Shown here: positions 44,774 through 58,460 of the stretch, piece after piece | Numbering within the stretch: the stretch's first letter is position 1 | How the letters are laid out: each line of letters begins with the position of its first letter | DNA from: Melampsora larici-populina 98AG31 | Lineage: Eukaryota; Basidiomycota; Pucciniomycetes; Pucciniales; Melampsoraceae | Direction: 5' to 3' | Assembly: GCF_000204055.1 (NCBI RefSeq) | Contig: NW_006768769.1 | Coordinates: 1,441,677 to 1,505,676 of the forward strand | DNA length: 64,000 bases | Notes under the pieces: generated by a model | What the model saw: only the letters and a program-made list of their open reading frames with translations | What the model was told of the DNA's origin: nothing | Database searches by the model: none | Position numbers and translations under genes: made by a program

Positions 44774-45120
44774 TTGTTGGGTGGTTATTGGATGTGCTGG
44801 TGTCAAAGAGCAAGAAAAACTTTGTTTCTGTTGAATTATGTATCAGGCAAAAGTTCAGATTCAATGGGGGATACTGCAATTAAAATGGGCCCAAGAAGAA
44901 ATCTTATCTCAATGATGAAACATGTGTCTTTCCTGTAAGAAAAAAGCCATGTGTTATTTTCTGAACTATACTTGCTAAGTGGGATAGTATCAAATTGACA
45001 TTGGAGACATGCAATGAAACCTTGTTTATTGTGATATAGACCAAACTTAATCAAGTCCCTTCTCCCCACCACTGATTCTCCATCACAAGGGATTGAAGGT
45101 ATAAAGGACTTGTTCATGTT
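44774..45120. repeat. 5' flank shared with the paralogous locus
   Basis: Upstream sequence including GTTCAGATTCAATGGG and ACATGCAATGAAA is also found upstream of the second paralogue (49038-49340). Promoters of the two genes therefore descend from one duplication. Confidence 0.65.
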
Positions 45121-46356
45121 TGGCCACAGAAGCTGTTCCTCCTACATATCATAAACCATCAAATCAGTAGCAGAATAAGCTAAACCTCATTTGGGTCATC
45201 TATTCCATGAGGGGTGCCAAAGCTCTGCTTGTGAGTTTTCCAAAGCTGTAAGTCTGTACTCTTAATGAGGGCACTGGGGCATTCCCTCAGGATGTATAAA
45301 ATGAAAATCCAGAGGCACCAAAGCCTTACATAGTATGCATTCCTTGCTATTGGGTGTACATATAAGTGGTTGCCTTTACTTTACATACAACATTCATCAC
45401 AAAAAATCATTGAGCATAGAAACACTGTATGGATCAAACAATGAGAATATATAATCCTGTCCATTTCTTTCTAAAAGCAGAGGTTGGCAAAACCCCTTTG
45501 TATCAATTATTTTTGTTAGTGTTTGGCATAATGTAGGTTTTCTGGATAGGATCATTGAGGCATTTTTGAGGTGGTTTTTAGGAATCTGCATGGCTTTACC
45601 TGGCCAATCAGGCATATTACATGATAGGGTTTTCCCTCCCCAGATATAACTTGAGATGGCACACCCTCACAGTGTGATTCTGACTGCTCTCACATCACAG
45701 AAACCTTGTGAGCCATCAAGCTTTTCTAACACTCTGCTACAAAATTTCAGACTATGTTGTAAACTGGATAACTTCAACAATGATGCGAGTGATGGAGCCT
45801 ACACCCAGGTATAATAATCAATCCCTCAGTACCCAGCTGATTATTATTGATGCAGAAATGGATAGTTGATTCAGGTATAGACATACCTGTGTTGATATTG
45901 GTACACATGATGTCTTTGGATCAGGAAGCCAAAGAATTGTTAAACTCCAGCTGATCAATCAAAATGGGATTGGTTTCCCTTTGGGGCCACCCAAGCAACC
46001 TCATGGTTGAGGGGTCTGATTAGTGCAGGTGTGGGGGGTAGGGATAGATATTAGATGCAATTTTATTGAATAGTCATTGTGCCTCAACTCACATACTATA
46101 GTTTATTTAAATTTATGAAGGGCACCTCACAAAGAGTCTAAAGTACACCACAGCACCTCTGAATCCTCAGAGTATAAAGTATTGCAGGCTCCAGACTTGT
46201 AAGATCAACCAGATCTCAGAGCCAGATCCTTAGAAGGACAGCTCAGCCATCCCACTGGCAGCAAATCCTCTTTTTAGAGGTCAACTTATGGTAGTTTTCA
46301 CCTGGGTGTACCAATTGAAGACTTTTATTACTATCCTTACTTCATCTTTTTAGTGT
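45121..46356. other. Intergenic, no gene recognised
   Basis: No coding region supported. It forms part of the spacer between the duplicated genes. Confidence 0.4.
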
Positions 46357-46634
46357 AGAGTCAGCCCAATAGTTGCTGACCCCTCACACTCATCATTATG
46401 GATAGTTAGGGTGTGTTCACTTAAGGAATTTCTGACCAGAAATCACATTCTGTAAATTTTTGAATGCAAAAATGAAACATGTACCACCAAATAAACACTT
46501 TAAATTTTGCAGAATGTGATTTCTCACCAGAAATCACTTAAGTGAACACGCTCTTAAAGTTGCTGGCTGTAAAGCTCCCGTCACTATGAGTGGTTTAAAA
46601 CCTTTTACAGCCAATGGGATAGTACCTGTAGATA
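46357..46634. repeat. 278-bp direct repeat, copy 1
   Basis: Runs from AGAGTCAGCCCAATAG to GTACCTGTAGATA and recurs at 46826-47103 with a period of 469. The only difference I found is CTCCCGTC versus CTCACGTC. It contains the Tourist-like MITE listed separately. Confidence 0.9.
46409..46553. mobile_element. PIF/Harbinger (Tourist-like) MITE, copy 1
   Basis: TTA flanks both ends (46406-46408 and 46554-46556). The left end GGGTGTGTTCACTTAAG matches the reverse complement of the right end, GAGCGTGTTCACTTAAG. Inner arms (AATCACATTCTG/CAGAATGTGATT) also pair. 145 bp, no coding. A TTA duplication with a GGG-GTGTT terminus is the Tourist signature. Confidence 0.75.
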
Positions 46635-46825
46635 CAGTGGGTAAACCCGAGTACGTGTTCCGACCTGCCCTGCAAAATCAAATTTCACCTTTCGGTTCAA
46701 TGTCGGGGCACTCAATTTGAATGTTTGAGACTGGCACCCAGACCATTGAAAAGGCATTGCTTTGATGAATCTAGGAATATGGTTTTGGAGACCAAAAATA
46801 TGATTTTACTCTTTTAGAGGTTTGG

Positions 46826-47103
46826 AGAGTCAGCCCAATAGTTGCTGACCCCTCACACTCATCATTATGGATAGTTAGGGTGTGTTCACTTAAGGAATTT
46901 CTGACCAGAAATCACATTCTGTAAATTTTTGAATGCAAAAATGAAACATGTACCACCAAATAAACACTTTAAATTTTGCAGAATGTGATTTCTCACCAGA
47001 AATCACTTAAGTGAACACGCTCTTAAAGTTGCTGGCTGTAAAGCTCACGTCACTATGAGTGGTTTAAAACCTTTTACAGCCAATGGGATAGTACCTGTAG
47101 ATA
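46826..47103. repeat. 278-bp direct repeat, copy 2
   Basis: Second copy of the 46357-46634 unit, separated from it by 191 bp of unique sequence. Because the MITE and its flanks are copied together, a segmental duplication produced it, not a second transposition. Confidence 0.9.
46878..47022. mobile_element. PIF/Harbinger (Tourist-like) MITE, copy 2
   Basis: Same 145-bp element as at 46409-46553, with TTA on both sides, carried inside the second 278-bp direct repeat. Confidence 0.75.
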
Positions 47104-47579
47104 TTTTCAGGGCTTGATGATTTTTTGTATCACTTTGCTTGACCTATGTTTGGTATTGTGTTGTCTTGCGGAGTAGTTGATGCTATGAGTACACCAAAGA
47201 TATTTATTGTTTTGGGTAAACTGATCCTTGGTATAACATCAAGAAGCCTGTAGTATACCCTTGGCATTGGGACAAAGCCCATGAGAATAAAATTGCAAAT
47301 TGTTGGCAACATATAGTAGCCACATATATGAGAGTATCAAATTGTAAAACCAACAAGGATCAGAAACATACTGAGATTGTGTAATTGTGAATGTTTATAT
47401 TGTTTGTCAAATTTTTGTCAAATTTCTACTGAATAAGTTATAATGAGCCCTCTCAAACAAAGTATATCATAAGGCTCAAGCAATCAGATCAAGAATTACA
47501 TTTTCTCTCAACAAGATATATGTCACTAGGGTAACTTATAGCAGGGTTGACAAAGCAAAATTCTCAAAGTTATTGAAAT
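47104..47579. other. Spacer and 3' flank of the second paralogue
   Basis: From about 47280 the sequence resembles the 3' flank of the first paralogue (41690-42001). No gene. Confidence 0.5.
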
Positions 47580-49037
47580 CTAGATCCTAATTTGTTTTTT
47601 CCTCTGCTCTTCTGCATCCCTAGCCTTCCTTCTGATACGACAAACTGCATCACATTTTCTTATTGACTTATATTTTGAATACCTAGTACTGAACAACTCA
47701 TGTAGTTCATGATTTTTGGGTAAGGCTTTGATCTGTAGGAACAAACTAACAGATGTTGAAAATTTTAAAATGTTTGATTCAACAATCTTTTCTCTCAAAT
47801 CTTTACATTGATCCTTTAAGAAATATGTGAGTTCATGGCCAAATTGAAAAAGATTTCCATTTGTGATAGAGATTTGATATGATATATAGTCTTTAAAATC
47901 TGGAGTCCACTTGTTCCAAAGATCATTGAACTCTGTAGCAACTTGATTGGTCATTTGTTCATTTGCTAAGCCAATGATTTGTTTTTGAATATCTTTGCCT
48001 AGAAGATCCTGTCCAAAACCTTGCATGATCTTATCTGATCTTTTAATCCATTCTTCCCATGGATTAGATCTCATGAAGAGCTGAGAGTTGATACCATTGT
48101 GAATCCATTTTGATTTGTCTTCTAAAAATTTGGAAACCAATTTCTGAGCCATTGGATAACGTTTCTTCCAAACAAGTTGGCTGAACTTTTTCTGATAGAA
48201 AAAATCATCATGAACTATTAGAAAACATACTGCCAATGGATCCAAATTGAATCCATCTTCCATTTTACCACCCTCACTTTGTTCTTGTGTTACCAACCCT
48301 TGGAATGATGGATGTAGAATGTAATATAGGTTCTCTGTGTACCATCTTAGAAATTCTGCAAACAAATTGTAATCTATATCATGTCCTGTGAAGATATACT
48401 TCTCATGATAAGCATAAAACACCAAAGATGTGATCATGATGCAACGGTCCCAAACCTCTGATGATGGGTTTTGAAATTGAGTAAAGTACAAAAATGGTAG
48501 GATCTTCTCTAGTGTCCAAAAATGTCTAGCTTGACTGGTTTGCTCAGGATTGGAGAATATCCCAAATATTTTGATGATTTGAAATATCATTTTCATTGAA
48601 GATGCTATTAAATCTCTCTTGGAAGGAGTTAAAAAGTTGACAACTTCTACATAGCTTGGGCCAAGATCTTCCTTCATTTGCATTTTGCTGTTTGCTGAAC
48701 AAGCTGATGTTGCAGGGTGATATGGAGAAATTTGTTCTGATTCAATGTTCAATCCTAAAACAGTCAACGGGGGTGATTTTTCTTCATTCACTCCATCTTC
48801 ACTAACAGTAAAAAATTGGGTAGGTTGCTTGTTTGCTTCTACATTAACATCTGTGATAGACTCCAAGACTGATGATGAGGCCTCTGGAGTCTTATCTGTC
48901 CATGATTTGCTTGTTGGAACCTCTGGAAATAGGCTGAGTGTATTTCTTGGGATATCCATGCATGAGTAGAGTGTAAAAAAATTCTGCAGAACAATCACTT
49001 TGAGCAATAGCAAGTGCAAGTGTGACTTGGATGCCAT
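47580..49037 (-). CDS. Secreted protein, single-domain paralogue of 42002-44773
   Basis: Open frame of 485 residues from the ATG at 49037, chosen because MASKSHLHLLLLKVIVLQNF is a signal peptide nearly identical to that of the neighbour. An in-frame ATG at 49091 would place about 18 residues in front of it. One copy of the domain follows: LGPSYVEVVNFLTPSK, FWTLEKILPFLYFTQFQNP, EVWDRCIMITSLVFYAY, LRWYTENLYYILHPS, RSNPWEEWIK, EFNDLWNKWTP. It ends in a basic RRKARDAEEQRKKQIRI. The basic RKAR(E/D) ends are conserved in all three domain copies. No introns and no known family. Confidence 0.75.
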   Translation of the reverse strand: MASKSHLHLLLLKVIVLQNFFTLYSCMDIPRNTLSLFPEVPTSKSWTDKTPEASSSVLESITDVNVEANKQPTQFFTVSEDGVNEEKSPPLTVLGLNIESEQISPYHPATSACSANSKMQMKEDLGPSYVEVVNFLTPSKRDLIASSMKMIFQIIKIFGIFSNPEQTSQARHFWTLEKILPFLYFTQFQNPSSEVWDRCIMITSLVFYAYHEKYIFTGHDIDYNLFAEFLRWYTENLYYILHPSFQGLVTQEQSEGGKMEDGFNLDPLAVCFLIVHDDFFYQKKFSQLVWKKRYPMAQKLVSKFLEDKSKWIHNGINSQLFMRSNPWEEWIKRSDKIMQGFGQDLLGKDIQKQIIGLANEQMTNQVATEFNDLWNKWTPDFKDYISYQISITNGNLFQFGHELTYFLKDQCKDLREKIVESNILKFSTSVSLFLQIKALPKNHELHELFSTRYSKYKSIRKCDAVCRIRRKARDAEEQRKKQIRI

Positions 49038-49340
49038 TATTTTGATGGTTGTTGGCATTCTTTTGATGGTTGTTGGATATGGTGGTGTCAAAGAGACAGA
49101 AAAGATTTGGTTTGGTTGGATTATGTATGAGGTGAGAGTTCAGATTCAATGGGAAAGACTGCAAGTAAAATGGGTCCAAGAAGAACACCTATCTCAATAT
49201 TTATTTTCTATGAGAATCAAGTTTTGTGTCAAGTTCTGAATCAATCCTGCTAGATAGTGAAATATATAGTGGTCACATGCAATGAAATCTTATGTGTGGC
49301 AATACAGATAAAACTTACCTAAATCTCTTCTCACTCACAA
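49038..49340. repeat. 5' flank of the second paralogue
   Basis: Shares TTCAGATTCAATGGG and ACATGCAATGAAA with 44774-45120. It also contains a small internal duplication (TTTTGATGGTTGTTGG twice, about 49039-49075) right before the start codon. Confidence 0.6.
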
Positions 49341-49580
49341 GGGCTTGTTACCAGGGACTTAGGTAAGTCTGACTACACAGATCATGATCTCTCTGCAAAT
49401 CCCCATTGTCCCATATCATTTGATGAACAACGTTTGGTATGAGTTTTGATAGAGGATGTGTTATTCCAGAGGACTTCTCAAAGTTGACCAAGTCCCTCAC
49501 TCTTTGTGAGGCCTTGAGTGAAAGACTTATGTACCACAAACACAACCAGACTCTGGCCTGAAAAGTGAGTTGAATCAACA

Positions 49581-49769
49581 CACAGACCATCAACATATTC
49601 ACCTTGGATTGAAATACCTGAGGTATTCTTGTATTCCCAACCTCACAGACCATCAACATATTTACCTTGGATTGAAATATCTGAGGTATTCTTGTATTCC
49701 CAACCACACAGACCATCAACATATTTACCTTGGATTGAAATATCTGAGGTATTCTTGTATTCCCAGCCT
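49581..49769. repeat. 63-bp tandem repeat, three copies
   Basis: Units at 49581-49643, 49644-49706 and 49707-49769 begin CACAGACCATCAACATATT. Each unit is 21 codons, so it stays open on both strands. Unit 1 contains the palindrome AATACCTGAGGTATT. It sits 5' of the second secreted paralogue. Confidence 0.9.
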
Positions 49770-50571
49770 TGGAAAGCTTCTTTCCAAGGTTTTGGTCCAA
49801 GGTAATTCTCAGCACAGAAGAATACCTCATATCTGGGACAAGTGCTGTCTGAACACCATCAAATCACAGCGCGCCCCACCTTCCGGTGGCCTGATTGCAG
49901 TAAACTCCATTCCTTGGACCAGAAACCCAATGAGATTGGCTCACTGCAAGTTCAACACAGAGGTCTCCTCTTGTTAATAAATTCTATCCTGATGGAGAAA
50001 GGCAAAAATGAAGAGTATTGAAATCCTACAAGTGACTCAAACTTCAAGCTCCTCTAGAATCCTTGCACAAGAATTCTTCAGAAGTTGCATAATTGAGCAC
50101 AAACACAAACCTCACATGTCAAAACAAAACAAACCTATCCTGCTTACAAACAAATCGGGTTGTCAAACCTCTTCATGATAATCCAATCAAACCAAACAAA
50201 TTTCCCAAAAAAGCACATCTTCAAGGTTCATTTTTTCAGTGTATGATCACCAACATATATACACCACGAGTTCCTCAAAGTTGCTCAATTCAAACCTTAC
50301 ATGATGATCTTCAAGATCAATCAGTCTTTCCTTCCTTCCTTTTTTCCTAATGAATTGTAAAAAAACAAAACCTCATCTTGCAATTTAAATCTATATAAAA
50401 CAAAACTTATCAATTAATTTCAATCTATAAAATAATTTTACAAGGTATCAATCAAACCAAACCCAACCAAAAAAAACCAATTGAAATCTTTCTCAAGAGA
50501 TTGATAAGATCTCATGAAAGGTATTATTTTCATTTTGCTTTGCAACTATTAATTTCTCTTTGTCTTTCTCA
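49770..50571. other. Intergenic before the PPR gene stop
   Basis: Purine- or A-rich sequence with runs of ATCAAACCAAACCC type near 50445-50480. No gene recognised. Confidence 0.4.
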
Positions 50572-52854
50572 TCAATCAATCCCTTCTTTTTCTTCTTTTT
50601 TCTTCTCTTTTTCTTTTTCTTTTTCTTTTTCTTTTTCTTTTTCAATTTCATTCAAAGTTAATCCTTCAAACCTAACTTGATCCCAAACAAATGGTAATTC
50701 CACTCTAATCCGATTCCTAACCAATTCAAAAACATCATCTTCATCATCTACTACTACATCATTCCTTCCTAAACTTCCATTCCGATTCTCTAACTTCGCT
50801 TTTCTAATCTCACTTTCTTTTCTACAAAACCTTAATAAGATCGAAACCGTTCTTTGATCGGGTAGGATTCCAATCTCTTCTAATTTCATTTCATCAAACA
50901 CTAATCCAATAGCCAAATGAAAATGTTTAGATCTACACAAACATTCTAACCAAGCTTCGATCAAATTCTTATTAATCTCACACATCGGCCAATCTTTTTT
51001 TAATTTCAATCGATTCCAACTTTCAATCGCTATTCGATTTAATGATCCATGATCTTTACCCATGCTAATCCTTTCACTTTCATATCCTGCTAAATCAAAC
51101 ATCGTTGCTAAACTCGAATTCGTCATCTTTTCCTTAAACCTTGCTTGATTTGAGATTTGATTCCAAATCATCCATGCATTTGAATACATTCCATTAAATG
51201 AAAATCCTTTTAAAAAAGAATGTAATAATCTAATCTCAGGTTCTACATATGCATCTAATTTAAATAAAGTATAAAGTCTTTCAACTTGAAGTCTTGTAGA
51301 TATATTCCTTGGATTCGATTTAACAATCTTGGTGAAATGTTCCAAGAACCGAACATAGGTTTCTGTATCAGCTGGAACTCCAACTGAACGCATTTGTTCA
51401 AAGATTTGACTTAGAGCATGGATCGATAAAGCTTGTGGTTTTTCATAACTGACGGTTTCCTTCATCGAATTAGATTCACAACGATCAAGATAATTCAATA
51501 TAAACCGATCAAAGAATGATCTAGTTGGATTTCCTAATCTGATCAGTTGTTCATACGCCCAATAAACTTCAGCTCGATTAGGTCCAAGTTGAATAAACCT
51601 TTCGATGAGTTCTTCTAAGATTTCAGATCTCAAGATCACCTTTTCTTTAATCAATTCATCTAATATTCTCTTAACTAAATCCCAATCACAAAGGTCTAAT
51701 GAAAGACGAAGAAAAGCAGTACCGAGGTCTTGAGATTCTTCAGGCTTGACCTTTTCACAAGTTAAAAAATCATCCCATAATCGACGTAATAGATCAACTG
51801 AAGAATTCATAGAAGATCGAAACTTGAGAATCGAGATGATATATTTAGGTAAGATTAAATTGTTTCGATGGGTTATGAATTCATACCAACTCATGGCTTT
51901 TTCAAATTCGAGACTAATTCGCATTCGATCAAATAAACAACTTGCTAACTTTGACTGATTAAGAATATCAATCCCAGTGATGTTGAGTAATTGATCGACC
52001 AAATCCTGAACTGAATTCAAATCGGAGGGAGGCTTAATTGAAGAAATCAGACTTTCGAGTATATTGATAGATCCGATCGAATCTTTAGACCTCTGAGGAT
52101 CAAACAAATAAGAAAGTGATTCAAAGAGGATATCTTGATTGTCTAACTTAGCCAAGTGTGAGACAAGTGAAACTTTGATCCATTCCTCTAATTCCACGCC
52201 TTCCTCGAGTTTAGATTTGATCAGATTCAAAGATTGAGGGTTATCTAATTGAGCGCCATGAAAGAGTAATCCCTCTTGAAGGCCTTCACGTCTCATTTCT
52301 TCAATCAAACCAATACGCTCTTCTACCAGACCTTCAGCAGAAGCCAATCGAATCAAATGTGCATAATCTGTTGAATTCTTTGGAGTCTTCTTCATTTCGA
52401 TCACCTTCATTCCATCCTGAAAAGATACACAACCAGCCAGTAATTGATTCCTAGCCTCTTCAGTCACTTTATCAGATTGTTTAAGCCATTCAAGTGCTTC
52501 GATCACTTTACCCGTCTTACCAGAAGCCATTAGATAATAACGGATATCGATCGGATTAGGATTACAACCCCAAATTGGAATCAAATCGCGAAAGATCTTT
52601 AAAACTGTCTGATGATCATCTTCTGAATAACTTTGAATGATTAAGTTAGTTAATGATGAATGATCTAATTCAGGTGCAAGCCAAGGATGTGATGATTGAT
52701 GAAGAACAAGTCTTGGATAATCTTGGGTTGAAGTGATGGTAGGTTTTTGAAACCATTCTAGGAATCGTTTGGATGTGTTTATAGATGTGAATGATCGATG
52801 ATTTGATTGAGAAGAAATTAAACGTTGGATAGATCTTCTAGAATATGTTAACAT
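50572..52854 (-). CDS. Mitochondrial PPR-like protein, 760 residues
   Basis: One uninterrupted frame. The start was chosen at 52854 (MLTYSRRSIQRLISSQSNHR), an Arg/Ser-rich, acid-free N-terminus typical of a mitochondrial targeting peptide; an ATG at 52893 would add an unrelated leader. The body is entirely helical with many 30-35-residue helix pairs. The clearest pentatricopeptide-type unit is AIGLVFDEMKLEEIGILPDQ near the C-terminus. PPR proteins bind organellar RNA and govern mitochondrial mRNA stability or translation. The exact orthologue is not recognised. The last about 25 residues are a (KE)n run coded by a CTTTTT microsatellite (about 50590-50645), which is probably length-polymorphic. 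It is divergent from SEC61 gamma, with 592 bp between starts. Confidence 0.7.
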   Translation of the reverse strand: MLTYSRRSIQRLISSQSNHRSFTSINTSKRFLEWFQKPTITSTQDYPRLVLHQSSHPWLAPELDHSSLTNLIIQSYSEDDHQTVLKIFRDLIPIWGCNPNPIDIRYYLMASGKTGKVIEALEWLKQSDKVTEEARNQLLAGCVSFQDGMKVIEMKKTPKNSTDYAHLIRLASAEGLVEERIGLIEEMRREGLQEGLLFHGAQLDNPQSLNLIKSKLEEGVELEEWIKVSLVSHLAKLDNQDILFESLSYLFDPQRSKDSIGSINILESLISSIKPPSDLNSVQDLVDQLLNITGIDILNQSKLASCLFDRMRISLEFEKAMSWYEFITHRNNLILPKYIISILKFRSSMNSSVDLLRRLWDDFLTCEKVKPEESQDLGTAFLRLSLDLCDWDLVKRILDELIKEKVILRSEILEELIERFIQLGPNRAEVYWAYEQLIRLGNPTRSFFDRFILNYLDRCESNSMKETVSYEKPQALSIHALSQIFEQMRSVGVPADTETYVRFLEHFTKIVKSNPRNISTRLQVERLYTLFKLDAYVEPEIRLLHSFLKGFSFNGMYSNAWMIWNQISNQARFKEKMTNSSLATMFDLAGYESERISMGKDHGSLNRIAIESWNRLKLKKDWPMCEINKNLIEAWLECLCRSKHFHLAIGLVFDEMKLEEIGILPDQRTVSILLRFCRKESEIRKAKLENRNGSLGRNDVVVDDEDDVFELVRNRIRVELPFVWDQVRFEGLTLNEIEKEKEKEKEKEKEKKKEEKEGID

Positions 52855-53446
52855 TCTTTTGTGATTCTCATAAGATTCGAATGTCGATCGCAATTTTCAA
52901 ACCAAGTTTCAAGCTGAATCGACGAGTAAATAAAAACAGGTTGAATTCTTGTTACTTTCTTCTTCTCTTTCTTTTTGAATTGAATTGATGATGATGATTG
53001 TGTAGATTATAGAAATGAAAGTTTAAATGAAGAATACCAATCTTCATCAGATTTTAAATTTCTATCACACTTTGCAAATCAAACAATGGAAAGTTTGATG
53101 AGATGATTGATGCATAAGAGGATTAAAGAAATCAAGAATTGAGTGACTTACTGAGTGAATTGAATTGGTTTGAATTAGTTATTGACAAAATGCTGAGCTG
53201 GTGTTGGGATTGGATTTGGTTTGTTGACCATTTTGAGTTTTCAGGTCGATCAAGTATAATGCTTATATAAAATGCTTATAGAAAGTTTAGTTGATTTATG
53301 CTTATATCTGATTTTACTTATTTGCCACGACGAACCCAAAATCGAATTTACCACTTTAACCAACCAAACCATCACACCACACCACACCACACCAAGTACC
53401 ATTCTACATCACTTTAACATCAAATCAAATCAATCAACCTTCAACA
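52855..53446. promoter_or_regulatory. Divergent promoter between PPR gene and SEC61 gamma
   Basis: 592 bp between two divergent start codons. It contains a CACCA-type microsatellite (CACACCACACCACACC, about 53374-53392) roughly 55 bases before the SEC61 gamma ATG. A shared bidirectional promoter is inferred from the layout. Confidence 0.5.
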
Positions 53447-53976
53447 ATGGAACAAGTAAGAGAACTCAGTGAACTGCCTCAAAAGTTCGTAAAAGAAGGT
53501 ACTCAAGTAAGTCCATATCTGAACACCGAAAACCGAAAATCGAATTGATAGATGACGACACCTTGATTCTAAACAGTTTATGAACCGATGTACAAAACCT
53601 GATCAAAAAGGTAATCAAACTTTTCATACGTTTAATCAGACGAAATCTTTTTCAAGAATCTAATTCGAACCTTTAATCATTAATCAATCAATCATAGAAT
53701 ACGTTCAAATCTGTAAAGCTGTAGCTATTGGATTTGCCATCATGGGTTTTATTGGATACTTTGTTAAATTGGTAATCTTCTAAACATCATCTACTTAAAC
53801 CAAATCCTGAATTGATGAGTTTTCTTTTCGATTTCGATTCTCTAGATTCATATTCCTATCAATGGTATCTTAGTGTACGTCTTTCATCAAATCTTACAAC
53901 TTATGATTCGACCCTAACTGATTCTTCTATTCTGACTTTGTGCATCTCAACAATCTTGATCAGTGGTAGTGCATAA
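53447..53976 (+). CDS. SSS1: Protein translocase SEC61 subunit gamma
   Basis: Tail-anchored subunit of the SEC61 channel that clamps the alpha subunit and is needed for co-translational import into the ER. Five tiny exons: 53447-53506, 53577-53610, 53698-53771, 53846-53874 and 53964-53976, giving 69 residues, the usual size of the family. Sequence hallmarks: LPQKFVKEGTQ, FMNRCTKPDQKEYVQICKAV, then the single membrane span [20 protein letters not shown] and the short lumenal end INGILVGSA. All splice phases agree. It lies head to head with the PPR gene. Confidence 0.95.
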
Positions 53977-54879
53977 TCAATCTAAACTCGTTCTCAACTC
54001 ATCTTCAAAATCGAATAGAAAGAATGTAAAATCTCATAATTCATCTCTAAATGAAACCCAAAGAAACTCAATATCAATCACCTTCGCCATCAAATCAAAT
54101 CAAATCTGATCATCAACTTCATCAACACAAAGACTTTTGGTCTCTAGGGACTTCTCTTTTGGATTTTGCGTTGTGCTTTTCTTTTCTTGTTCTCTTCATC
54201 AACTTTTTTTTTCTTACTTGATCTTTGTCAATGAAATGCAAAAAAAAATAAAACTGAATCGTAATTTAATCTATAGCATTTCGAGATGAAATTTGAAAGT
54301 TTCATTTAGGTTCACAACATAGATAAACAAAACCAAACCAATCTTCTTTTTTACATCTTGTTTGTTGGAAAAGTGTTTTGAAATCAATTGAACTTGAACA
54401 AGCCTTTCTCAAACATATTGCCTGCAGAGTTTGCCTTGCACAATTTGTAGTCAAGCGTGTCAAATTTCAATGAGATGAAAGCATTCAGTCTTCACAGACA
54501 GACTGAGCAACTAATCTTTTAAAATGTGCATTCATTGTTCGCAAAGCAATAGTATCTTGAGTCAATTTCAATCATATCAGAACCAACATCCTTGATCCAA
54601 CTTGTGCTCTCACTGACCCGGATCACAACGTATAAAAAACGGCGATCTTTCCACTCATCAATCTCACAATGAAAGAAACACCAAACCTAATTTGATTTTA
54701 TTTATTTTTCGAAACCATTAAATCATACAACCATCCATCTCTTTTCTGATATTTTCAAAACTTTTTAAGTAAAAATCATTCAATCCATTCAACTTTACAA
54801 ATCAAATCAAACCCAACCAAAATACAAATCCACATCAATGATCTTCTTTCACCACTTTTCTCAAAAGAAAAAAAACCTT
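53977..54879. other. Intergenic between SEC61 gamma and CDC5/CEF1
   Basis: 3' flanks of two convergent genes. T-rich tracts around 54180-54225 fit the SEC61 gamma 3' end. No other gene. Confidence 0.5.
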
Positions 54880-58190
<3,311 letters not shown>

Positions 58191-58460
58191 GGAAGGACGT
58201 CGGGATTGTCCGAGATCATATGCTTCAGTCGGCACCACCGTTTGGGCTGTCCCCTGGATGTCAGTGCGTGCGGACGTCCGCAGCACACACTCAGGATGTC
58301 AGGCTGGGCCTACATTTAAATAAGAACACCCTTGGAAGCCCGTGGGATGTCCTGAATTTTGATTCTGACCCGGGCTCCTTGGATCAGTTTCGTCAGGATA
58401 TCCCTTCCCCTGCAAAAAATCCTGACGTCCCTAGGACATCAGCATGTCCTTGTTGTAGCT
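58191..58460. repeat. Cluster of GGACGTCC/GGATGTCC motifs
   Basis: At least eight copies of GACGTC- or GATGTCC-like words in both orientations, including CGGACGTCCG, AGGATGTCAGG, GGGATGTCCTGA, CCTGACGTCC and AGGACATCAG. The density and GC content differ from the flanks. It resembles the subterminal repeats of a DNA transposon remnant. Confidence 0.5.

Noticed and set aside
46357..47103. LTRs of a very short retrotransposon (TRIM)
   Set aside because: The direct repeats do not begin and end with TG/CA, there is no primer binding site or polypurine tract in the 191-bp spacer, and no target duplication is seen.
49348..49830. 160-codon minus-strand gene across the 63-bp repeats
   Set aside because: The frame exists mainly because the repeat unit is 21 codons long. 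The opposite strand is equally open, and there is no domain or signal peptide.
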